NCBI RefSeq assembly: GCF_001577835.2
Contig: NC_029521.1
Span: forward strand, 13,982,000-14,045,999
Length of the DNA stretch: 64,000 nt
From: Coturnix japonica
Taxonomy: Eukaryota; Chordata; Aves; Galliformes; Phasianidae
Reading direction: 5' to 3'
The notes below the pieces were generated by a model that did no database searches, was not told the DNA's origin, and saw nothing but the letters and a program-made list of their open reading frames with translations. Position numbers and translations under genes: made by a program. Every line of letters starts with the position of its first letter. Position 1 is the first letter of the stretch. Of this stretch, positions 1-11,400 are shown in pieces.

Positions 1-2382
1 GCTGCTTCCATTTATATCCAGTGATGGATTGGAATGGCAGCAGGCTGGGCAACAAACTGGGATTTTTTGAGTTGCTATCAAAAAAGGGAGCAAAATCTGG
101 GCAGAAATGTGTTGGTTACATTAGCTGGCTATATGTGTCTCCCAGACACTGGATACCAATGTGCTGTGCCACCTCATGTGCACCAAGCCAGGGGTAGTGG
201 AATGAAGGTAACCCTTTGTGGCCCTGGGAAGAGGTTTCTGCTCTGTGTACATACACTGGCTTGTTCCAAGTTTAAATCTGCAGTCTCAGAAAGGCCTTAT
301 GCTGCTTCTGAAATCTGGCAATGTTACACTGCTGCAAAAGAAAATATAACTTGGAAAGTGCTTCAATCAGGGTCAGTGAGAATTGGCACCAGGGATGCCT
401 CATTCTAGAAATCAGCTGAGGTGTTTAATGCATTCTGAATTTCTCTTTCATCACCAGCCAATGTCCACTTCGTAGCCTGGCTGGCAGGTGTTTGTTTCCC
501 CTTGCTCTGCTGTGCCCCCACGTTTTCCAGAGGTCACACGTGATCTCCAAATGCTTCCAAAGAGTAAGGCTTTATGCTGGTCAGCGGGCTGTTCCCCTCT
601 GAGCAAATATGGTCTTAATGTGCAAAATGCAGTCACCCTAGAGGTGGCTGTGACTTCATTACATTCCACAGCTGTGATGTGGGTAAAATCACTGGTTCCT
701 CAGGCACTGGTGACCAGAAGCAAGGAGGGAATTGTTTTATGCTCGCCTAGGGTATGTTGCACATGCACAGTAACAACAGCTACTGGGGCAAGACAATGAT
801 TAGATTGTTGTAGAGCTGATCCTATGCAGCTATTATATTTGTGCTCCTCAGTCTGTGTGTGCCCTAGTGCATCAGATGCCAGGGGTCAGATAGGACAGGC
901 TGTTGGCTCTTTTGGCCCTGCAACTGCTCCCACAGAATGCGATGGCCTAAAGCTAAAGTTTTGCTGTACCTGACTCAAAGTGCGTAGAGGGCTCTGTCTG
1001 GTGTCACCCATGCCCATGTACTTTCTTGCAAAAGGAGGTACTTCAGAAGGCAGGCTTTGGGCAGGGTTTCTTTTGTGTAAAGTCCAGAGTGCAATAGATG
1101 AAGTAGTAGGTGAATGAATGCCCTATAGAAACTCTCCGCTCCCCAGAGTTGGAGAGTTGCCTGCCATCTCCACCCACTGAGCTGCTCTCTGGGTGTATTA
1201 TTTATGCAGTAAGTGTCTGGGGTATACATGGACATCAAGTAGGGTTATTGTTGTTTTGTTTAAAAAAGTACTGGAATTGGAGGGCTTTCAGAAGAATAGA
1301 GTAGACCAGATTGAATTTATTGCAGGTAGCTCTATACCTTCTTTCTCTACCCCCATCAGCTTTATAAGCTTTTTCTGTTTAAAGTCTCTTTCCAGTTATC
1401 CAGTCAATTCTCAGTGGAAACAATCTTGTTTTGCTAACTAAGAACTTAAACTGTAGCTGGCCCTGACCCCACAGATATCTGGGAAGAACATCTGTCTGCA
1501 GTTGCAGATTTTTACAAAGTTGCAGGATCTCCTGTCAAAACAGGACATGGCTTTCAAAACTCATCCAAAGGCTTTATCAGCTCTCTGGTTGTTGGACTGT
1601 GTAGTATTTAACACTGAATGATGGTTTTCATTCAGTGATACTGTAGCCACTTTATTCCCTACTATTACAAATTTTGGCAGCGTTTGGTCCCTCCTTGAAG
1701 CAACTGCTTCCCTGTATGTGTGAGAATCTTAGACAGCATATGTTTCCCACAAAGAATCTCAAATCGAAGCTTAATTCCTATTTCTTCCTCACAATTTTTT
1801 TCCTGTTGTTCTTTGGGGCACAATGAAATTCCAGAATGATGTTGGTAGAAGCAGCTGGTTTTGGTCACAGATTTGTGTTTCAGGCTGCTGCAGTTGGGTC
1901 AGACTAGCAAAGGTTATGCGGCTTTCTCTTGGACACATTGTTGCCTCAGTTCTTAGTCCCATTGTGGACTTTGACCCATTCTTTTTTTCATGATTCACAA
2001 AAACCTCTGTTTGTTCTACACTGACTCCACTGTATAAATAAGAAAATTCTGGAGACTGAAAGTGAGAAATACTTGTGTATTCAATACAAATGAGTCATTC
2101 CATTTCCATGCTACCCACAGAAGCTGGAAGACATGGGAATTTGAATTATCTTGGGGATGTTTCCATCTCCTGCTATTGGGTGACCCCTAAGCCTGCTGCC
2201 TGGGTTGGAGCCCACACCTACTGTGCCATCAATGGAGTCCCAAAGGATGAGCTGTGCGGATTCCTACTTCTGTATACAAAAGTTTGGTGGAGATTAAGTT
2301 CATGAGCTGAAAACAAGTCCTCTAATAACAATGATGTGCAGCGATAAAAGTAGATTAACTATTGGGAATTCATGTGTTGCAG
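1..2382 (+). other. PDLIM1: PDLIM1 intron 2 (3' part)
   Basis: This is non-coding sequence ending in the acceptor TTGCAG just before exon 3. I looked for the PDZ-coding exon 2 (the VTPGSKAALANL region) and did not see it, so this intron must extend beyond the window. The only structure noted is a perfect 10-bp inverted repeat at 1612-1637. Confidence 0.8.
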
Positions 2383-2467
2383 AACGGAGTCAAAAGTCTG
2401 GTCACCGCTTGTAAACGAAGAGGGAAAAGCGCATCCTTACAAGATGAATCTGGCCTCCCAGCCTCAG
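2383..2467 (+). CDS. PDLIM1: PDLIM1 exon 3
   Basis: The exon reads in frame as [20 protein letters not shown] and then MNLASQPQ, matching the linker after the PDZ domain of human PDLIM1. The acceptor is ttgcag and the donor is gtaagg. The first base completes an arginine codon from exon 2, and the exon ends on a codon boundary. Confidence 0.95.
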
Positions 2468-5400
2468 GTAAGGAACGGAGTACCTGCATGTTTGTGCCCA
2501 CTTATACCTGTCTGACTTTGGAATGGTTTCTGACTGGAGACCTGAAGGTGCTGAGCATGTCTCACTCTGTCACACTGCGGGTAGTGTGTGCCCCATGTTT
2601 ACCTTCAGAGATGGTCATTCTCCCTCGTGGTTGGGTGCCTGCTGCCATGGAGAGCTGGTTGGAAAACTTACTCAGACCTGTTATAAAGCACGTAGAAGGC
2701 ACTGTGGAGGTGTGGCTTAAGTCATAGCTACTATTGCTAAGCCTGGTGATTTTTGTAGATAGGAAAGATCTTAGGAAGGGAAGAAAATGATTTAATGTCT
2801 TCTGTTTTTTGCTTTTTGTTGCATAGTTGTTTTTTCCCCCCATCTTACTAGCAAACTATTATTAGCCATCTAGCTGTGGAGAAAGCAGAAGGGAAACATA
2901 TCATATATATATATAATATATATTTATGTGTGGCAGATCTTGGAAACTCTTTCTAGGAGATTGGTTTTACAATGCATTGGTAGCCTTGCTTTATCAGTCT
3001 GCTGCTTCGTCCAAGTAAATGTAGTAAATATCAGTGGCCTGTGTAAGGACACTTCCTAGGCTGGGTTCAGAGGATTATAGTGCACAAATCTATTGCTATG
3101 CTAAAATTAAAGGGGTTTTTCTAGATTTTCACCAGGATAGTGAATTTTTGTCCAAGTATATCTTCTCTGTGAATTTGTTTAGCAAAATAAGAACAGAGAA
3201 AAATAGCTTGACTTGGCAATTAAATAAGTGCTAGTATGTCTTTTTGAGATGGAAAGGGCCTGAGCCTGAAGTAGTGTTCGCAGCAATGCCCTGCCTAGAC
3301 TTGGGATCAATCCGTGCTCCCTTTCATGCCAAGCTGCTGTGTGTTGCTTGGCTCAGAGCATGGTGCTATATTTTCCAGGTATTTCATGCTTAGCCAAAAG
3401 CATGATGTGAAACAGCCTTTTGGACTTAGGCTGGAGCCATGCAGTGACACTGCCCATGATACCATTGAGCTGGGATCAACTCTGTGTCTTCTGCCCTGGA
3501 GATGTTCTGCTGCAAACCTTGGGAATGGGGGTATGAGAAGGGCAGAGTCAGCACTGAGACTCTGCTGCAAGTCTTCAGTGGGCTGGCATCTAAAAAGTGT
3601 GTTTCTGGAGAGGTGGATAATGTACAGTCTTTGAAATTAACCTTATCTATTGCTTTTACAAGGGTAGCTTAGTTCCCTCCTAGCATTACATCTCAGACCA
3701 AGCAGGCTTTGTCAGGGTGCTTTGTAAAACCTAGTGTTGGATGGTGAATGTTCATTCAATTGCCTTACTGTGCGATTTCACCACTTAGCAAATCTCACTG
3801 AAATATTTTATTTTTGATAGTTGTGGGTTTCTTCTGCACTGGGTATTGAAAGGCTCTGAACTTCAACATGCAGGGTAAATTTGTGCTTCTGAAGTACAAG
3901 CTGAGCAGCACTGCATGGCAAAGAGAGACAGGTGGTCCAGCCACAGCATCTGTACCTAATGCCTGTCAGTGGAAGAAAAAATTCACCTTGTCCTGTAGAA
4001 ACTGAAGTGCGAGCCTTCACTGGCTTTGAGTGTGTACATATGTTGCAGCCCTGCTTCTCCTTGGTGATCCTTAGGTCAACACTGGCAAAAAATTGGGAAG
4101 AACCAGCTGTAGAAATCTCCTGATATCTACATCTGGACTGAGATGAGTTGTAGCTCAAAAACTAAACCTTAGGCAACTGATCTGGTAAGCTTTCTGTTAA
4201 TTTCAGTGTGCCCAGAAGAACTGAGTGAGGGAAAAAGCCCTGTGAAAGCATTTTCTGCAGTCATGCACAGGTCCCTTTTGCAGTGCAGATCTGGGAGGGA
4301 TGTGAGTAATGGGTGAGGCAATGGAAGTCTCTGCTTTCCTTTCTGAAATTCAGATAAAGGGCATCACAGAGATGAGATAGGATTCATCAGGGCTATGGAG
4401 TGCACCTCCACCATAGCCTAATTAGCCCTGTTTCTGGCTCTAGCTCTGGGCCCTCTATAGGGATGCTGATGCTGCCATCTCAAAGTTTGGCACATTTGGA
4501 TTTGTGATACCAATCCTTAACTGACTTCAGCAGGAGGATTTGTCAATGACTGCAGCAAGATTCTTGTTTCAAACCCCATTTCTGGTCAGTGACCCTTGTT
4601 TTAATCTAGCACTAGGAGCTAACACTGCGCTATGAGCCCCTGTGACTGACTCCGGAAGAATTTTATTTCCTGGTATAAGGAGTGACTTTCAAGCTCCCAC
4701 AGAGGTCTTGCTTTTCTTTTTCTCTTTATTTTTAAAATGGGTCCAGTTAAACCATTTGCAGTGGTTTTGCAATAAGTGGTACTTGCTGGTGCTTGGAGCA
4801 CAGGGCTCTTCTTCACATGGGTTAGTCGAACTATGGGTTGGAGCAGGGGAATTTGGCAGTGTCAGATGTATGGCTCATATCTCCAAACCACAAGCTCCTA
4901 TCTACCTTTTCTGCTTCACAGTGCCAAAGGCTGGTGTCATGAACACCATCAGGTTTTGAGGTGTGTTCTTTATTTTTTTTTAATACTTCTAAAATACACA
5001 CCCATTTCCTTTTTCAGTAGCTGACTGCAGCTAGTAGAGATCTGTGGCAAGGGCTGTCTGCTTGCAGCATGATGTCAGCATAGCATGTTGACTTCTGCCA
5101 GATCCGTGGTCAGACCTCAGCTGAGTTTATCTGGGACTGTGTATTTACAGTATCACCAGAGCCAGCAGCAGCATGCAGAAGATGCTGTGTATATACCAGT
5201 GTGGCAAATTGGTAGGCATTTACCCACAAAGATGCTGAGCTCATTTTCAGGCAGTACTGGTAGAAGCCATGAACAGAGTTGACTCTTTGAAGGCAGTTCT
5301 GTCTGAGCTGTATAGGTTTATCTAACTGCAATGCCAGCGAAAACAACGCATGTGCTTCCCTTGGCAGCAGTCTTATGCAGAGCACTTAAGTCCCTTACCA

Positions 5401-8400
5401 ACGAAAATAAGGCATGCTGAGCCCAAGTAGTTCATTAGGACTTGCTCCACTGCCTTCTGAAGATTCTTCTCACTGTGCTTGCTCACAGCCTTTTGAATGC
5501 AGTAATACCATCATATATATGAATAGAGTTACTTCAGACTCAAAAGAAATGCTTTAAAGCCTTTGTGGTAGAGACTGGACAGCAGTTATTCAAATACCTT
5601 TCTCCATTTCTTAAAATGAGGCACTATTTGACATTGATCTCCCCAACTTCACTATCTGAACTGAAACTTCTCAGCATCCGGCCACCTTCTTTGTCTGTTC
5701 CCATTTCATTTGTACAGTTCAGTCTTTGAGAGTGGTCTTGAGAAATAATTTTTGGTTTATCTTAAGAAGTGGCTACTTAGACACTAAGATCACTGCCTGT
5801 ACCCTTTTTAGCATCTGCAGTAAGCTTTCTGTTTACTTCTGTAGGCTGACACTCAATGAAGTGCTGCATCTGTCTGTGCAAGTATTTTCCCTTACTTGGA
5901 ATGCAAGTTCAAGATGCTTTTGAGTGCCTTTGGAGGAAAAAAAGCATTCCACAACCTCCCATGCATTCCCCAAAGTTCTGAATCCCAAGACTGACTTCAC
6001 TGTCTGTGCTAGTCTTTTCAAATGGAAGAGCTACGACCTTATTATTTCATTACTGTTATCTTTATCCTCTTAAATTAATTTAAACCGAGGCAAGAGTGCT
6101 GACAAACTCAGATTTCATCAAAAGGTGCAGCAGCCTGCCAGCGATGATGGCTCTGCCTCTGAGCTAGCTTTGTTTTGGGTGTGACCATGGCAACATGATG
6201 GGAAGGAAATGACGGAGACTTCTTCGTATATTTACTCAATTATTTCACTTGCACTTCTCACCCAGATCATGAGGGCATTCACTCAATGTCATTTTCCCAT
6301 CAAGAGCTTTTCCGCACTGCAGTGGGAAAGACTAAAATAACATGTCTGCCTGTCCCTTCTGCTTAACTTTTTTGGGAAAAGTGATTGCAAGAGATCAACT
6401 TATTTTGGTGACTAAGCTAATATTGACGCTTGTGGTATGACCAGAGGTCAGGATAGTTCCAAACTGCCATGATCTCTGGTATCCTGGGCCAGGCATTAAG
6501 CTCCGGAGCCGTGTGTGCTGTGCTGTTGTGTTGCTTGTTAGTAAAATGAACCCAAAATCTTGTTATTTCCAAGCCTGTGCTTTGCCTTGCCAAACCTGGG
6601 CTCTTTGGGAGAATGTTTGGCTTTTTCCTGTGTTTGTGTGACAGCGAGGTCAGTGGGCCAAGGTTGCTGTGCTTAGTGAGATCATGTAGGAAGTGACTGA
6701 GAGAGACTGGCTTTGAGGGTGGTCAGTAGCAGGGCTGCCTCCAAAAAAAGCTGAAAGCTCTCACTTTGACATCACCTCTTTTTAACCATAGAAGATAAGG
6801 GCTTTCGGACTCAAGAAAGCTCTTTACAAGATGGGGGGCGGGGGCGGGAGGGGGAAGAAAGAGAAACAAGGTCCAGACTTGCAGATGAGGGAGTGAGGGA
6901 GTTCTGGAGGTGAATCACGGTTACTTGTGGGATGACAGGAGCAGGCAGTTGCTTCTGTCCTCCCAAGGTTTATTAAGAGAGTGCCTGCCCTATCCCCATC
7001 CTTGTCCTCAAAGGGTGATGTCATTGTTTCCATCTTGTGTATATTATCTCCTTGGATACCAGGAAGACCGGGGCTATAGAAACTGGGTGTGTGGTAGGCC
7101 TGGTCTTTGATAAGGCTAAGCGTGCATGGGCAATGTATGAAGCAATAGGTATATAAAGTAACAATATATGGTGACCCTCTGGTTTTGGTTAAAAGGCGTT
7201 ACTGCATGGATGTGGAATGCTTCAAGGACTTGGAGGGAGAGGATGTGGGAAGCCAGCCTTGTTGTTTTACCCCCCTACAATAACAAAGCCCCAGACCCTT
7301 TCTCATTTCTAATCAGGTTTCAAAGCATTGCAAAAGATTTTTCCATAGCTGAAAAACCCCAAACAATAACAGAGGGAGAGGTGAAAGTGGAGGCACTGCT
7401 TCTTGTGCCTGCAGCTGGTGAAACACGCTCTCAGCCGGAGCTGACTGTGAGGACAGGCTCTGCAGAGGTACTGGTGCTCCTGGGCACGAGCATGGCCTTC
7501 ACTTTGCACGTGGCCTCACTGGGATGGGAATGGGGCCAGGCACATTTGTTGGCTGTGGGTTTGTGCTCTCCCCTGCATGCATGGCTCTCTCCTTTGCTGA
7601 GGTTTGGTCAGGGGCCCGTTTTCTTCGAGCTGAGTAAACATTTGTGCCGAGAAAATTCTAATCGTGTTTCCTCTTGGCGTGGCTCTCAAGGCGTGCGCTC
7701 CAGCATCCAAGTCTCCATCTCTGCAGCCTGGTGGGATGCGGTTTGGCTGGCTCTGGGGGGTGCTGGGTGTGCTGGAGAGCATCTCCCTGCAGCTGCAGTG
7801 TCTGGGTGCTGATTGTTTAAATCTGCAGCACCAAATGGGAGTGCCTTGATCTTCCCGGACTCCATAATGTGGAGCTTTGGGCTGTAACTGAGGTGGACTT
7901 TGCTTGCAATTGAGCTGTGGGGCAGACAGCTGGCCATGCCGAGGGGAGGGCATGGCCACGGTGATTTACAGACCTGGTATCCCCAGGCATGGCCTGATAT
8001 GAGCAGGAGGAAGGAGCCATTGTTCTCCCAGAGAATTCCCCCTCATGCTGGCTTGGTCGGAAATGCTGAGCTGCTTCCTGCCCTGTGTGGGGATGTTTTC
8101 CCCATACCATAGCTAGCACTGTGGCAGTTCCCTGCCTGGAAAAGGTTGCAGCACTGTGGTATTTATTTATTTATTTTATTTTAATTTTTGCTTGATGGTG
8201 ACCAGGTGTGGGACTGCCACATTGCTGATATTTTTCCAGTGCTAAACCACAGGTTCTCACATAAACACACAATTCCTGGAGCTGGGACTTTCACAAAACA
8301 ATTGCCCAACCCAGGGCCTGGTGAGCAGGTCTGGCAAATCCCTCGGTAAATGCATTTGACAGGGAGAACAGGTTATCTTTTGATCTTGGTTTTGCTACAA

Positions 8401-11400
8401 GAAAGCACTTGTTCTTCACAAATTCCTTCCTCNCTTGAGCAGAAAAGGCAGCGTGGCATGAAAAAGTGATGGAGAATTTAGGTTTTCCAAATGCTCTTTA
8501 TTATTTTATTGCTTTTGCTGTACTGTCTGTAAGCTTTTTGGTTACAGATCTTCTGTGCTCTTCTTGAGATGGGATTTTTCTGACCTAATCTTCAGACATC
8601 TTTTTTTCAGCATAGGTTTTTCTATTTAAGCTGTTAGAAACTCCCTTATAGTCTCACATGGTTTTTAGCAACGTGAACATTGCTACTGATGTCCTGACAC
8701 TTCTGGAAGCTTAGTTTATGGACTTGAATGTTATTAAACAGCAGAAAACTTACCTGGTGGCAAGTAGTCAAAAACCTCTAATGTAACTTCAGTGCCTGAG
8801 CACAGCTTGCAGTTCTTAAGAGTCCAGGCACTAATGTGATTTCCATCTTTCCTCCATCTGGCTCCCTGTTTTCTCAATGTTTGTGGATGCTTAATGGTCC
8901 TTCGGGCCTCTGTCACGTTGTCAGACTGACTGGAGCTTGGTTGACAGAATCGGAAGCCCTTGGTGGGGATGTGAACGTGTTCACATGCATGCAGAGCCTG
9001 TAATTGAGATGCCTTAGGAAGCTTCGTGACTTTCCTAAGGAAACCTTTAGGAAATTAGAAATTAAATAATTCCTAAATTACTTCCTTTTCTCTAATTCTT
9101 GATTAATACTGAAGTATTTGCACAATGCAGATCGTGACATGATTTAAACTTTTAACCTATGTGACCTAAGAGCATAACTCTTATAGGAGCCTAAAACTTC
9201 TGCTCTGTCTTTCATTAAACCGACTACTTATACGCATGTCTGCATATATTCTCTCCCACTTGCTGCCTCGGAATGGTGTTCTAACATATGCATTTAATGC
9301 TGATAAAAGACCACTGATACTTTTCCCCATGGTGTGATTTACAGGCTGAAGTAATTATTATTTTTTTGCTAATATCCACAGTTTCTGCCATGGGAAAGCC
9401 TATTTTTATGAGCACTTTGAATGAGATTGTAACAAAGGAGATTAGCTAATTACTCCAGGGTCTTTCTTCCTTTGGTGTGTGGGAAAGTTTCATGGCTGAT
9501 TTCCATTTGTGTTGGCCAGAAAGCCATGGGAGAGTGGTGCTGTCATCCCACACCTGAACTTTTTGAGCTACCCCATGGATTGCAAATGACTCGTATCTCA
9601 TGAGTGTGCTTGGACCTGCACTCCTCTTCTGTAAGGGGTCCTGTGCTGTGCCTCATCTATGCCATGGAACAGGGTGACTCCCATCTGTCAATTCAGGGAC
9701 ACTAGCCAGCTGCATGAGGAGATCTTGGGGCATAAAAGCGATTTAAAGAAAACTCTACAGGGGAATTTAGTCATGCTTGTTTCTAATGAGTGTTTATTCT
9801 GTAACTATAGCTGTATCAAGCAAATGCCATGAGACACTGAAAGGGCAGTGTAAGCTCACTTCCTTGCTATAGAAGTCGGCATGCAGATGGAGTGGGAAGC
9901 AAACCGGTTGTGCCAATTATGACCACAAACTGTGGGCCCAATGTGTTTGAGAAGGACCCTGTTAGATCCTGTGCCAGTGGATGCTAGCACTGTAATGAAG
10001 CTGTTCCCAGCATCTGGCCCAGGCTTTTCAAAATGCACATTTTAGTGCCATCTTTCAGTGCTGAACATTTCAGTCACCTCTGTGAACTTTTTTCTGCCAT
10101 TTCTGTTGAGGCCTCATTGTGTTTCCTCCTTGCTTTTGTTAACCACTTTCTCTGGGAGGAATAAGCCTTGGGTACTGTTAGCTTTATTGCATGGCTGTGG
10201 TTCCCATCTTGCTGAACTGCAGATAGGGCTACTGGTTTCCCCATTCTTGTTAGTACTGCATGTGATCGAGTCATTTAGCCATCGCTGCCTGTGGGCGGTC
10301 CTTTATATTATTGATGGTCGTCTTCCCACCTCCACTGGGGCAATGTTTTTTCTGTTCAGAGAGTCCTAAGATGTTCATGAAATTAAGCTGTGAACCCAGT
10401 CTTCACTGGAGGAGCAGACATAGTCTAGTACATTTATAGTTATGTCAGATTCCTTCTTTTTTGTGTGCCCTTGCATCAGGAAAGTCAGTTTTTCAGCTGC
10501 TGTTGAAGAGTGCTCCTCTTGTTGCCCATCATCTTCACTTTCCATTGAAATAAACCCTATTTTCAGGATTTGCAGGGAATACTTAAAATCTGTAGTCTCA
10601 CATGAGAAGGTGGGTCCAGTGCCACACCATAACTTTGCAGAGCTCCCAGGTGTGCAGCAGCTGAGCAGATACCATGGCTGTGTTTCTGAGATCTTGCATT
10701 CCTGGAACATCACCTATGCACCATCTGGAGTACCAACCTGATCCGTGTTGGCCATTCAGGATGGAGATGGGCTCTGTCAACACATTGAGGGCGCTCACCT
10801 TCTTTGGGGCTCCCAGGTGCCACCATGTACGAGCATGACCCTTGCAGCCACTGCTTGCTCTGGGCTGCCCGCCACATCCCCTTGCACGCCTGAGCACCTC
10901 TGACTTGTGCCTTTGATCCTTTGCATGCAGGAAATAAGGCACATAGGAAGTGCACACAACCGGAGCGCGGTCCCCTTCACTGCTGCCACGGCTTCTGCCC
11001 CCAAGGTGATCACTGCTCAGTACAACAGCCCGGCGGGCCTCTACTCCTCAGAAAACATCCAGACCTTCAACAATGCCGTGGAGTCAAAGACATCACCTGG
11101 GCCCCCTGAGCCCAGCAAGCTGTAAGTATCGTCCATGCCTCTGCGCCCTGACCCAGATGGGGAAATATAACTCAGCTCTCTTTCAGGACAGGGGACGGAG
11201 CAGACAGGCAAGAGCGGATGCAGCGCCCAGGGGCAGATCTCCTGGGAGTGGGGAACATCTTGCGTGATGCAGAGATGAAATTAATGCTCTTGTGTTTCTT
11301 TGTTTAGCAGAGACCGACGCAGTTTCCACGTGCATTCAGCATGACGTGCCAGCCTGCTGGTCTGAACAGGTGCCTGACAGCTCACTGTGAGCTCTTTGTA

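Noticed and set aside
7168-7812. A 214-codon open frame in PDLIM1 intron 3
   Set aside because: The predicted protein is rich in Trp and low-complexity hydrophobic runs with no domain I recognise. Overlapping frames on the other strand are also open, as expected in GC-rich DNA. It lies inside an intron, and no splice context ties it to PDLIM1.
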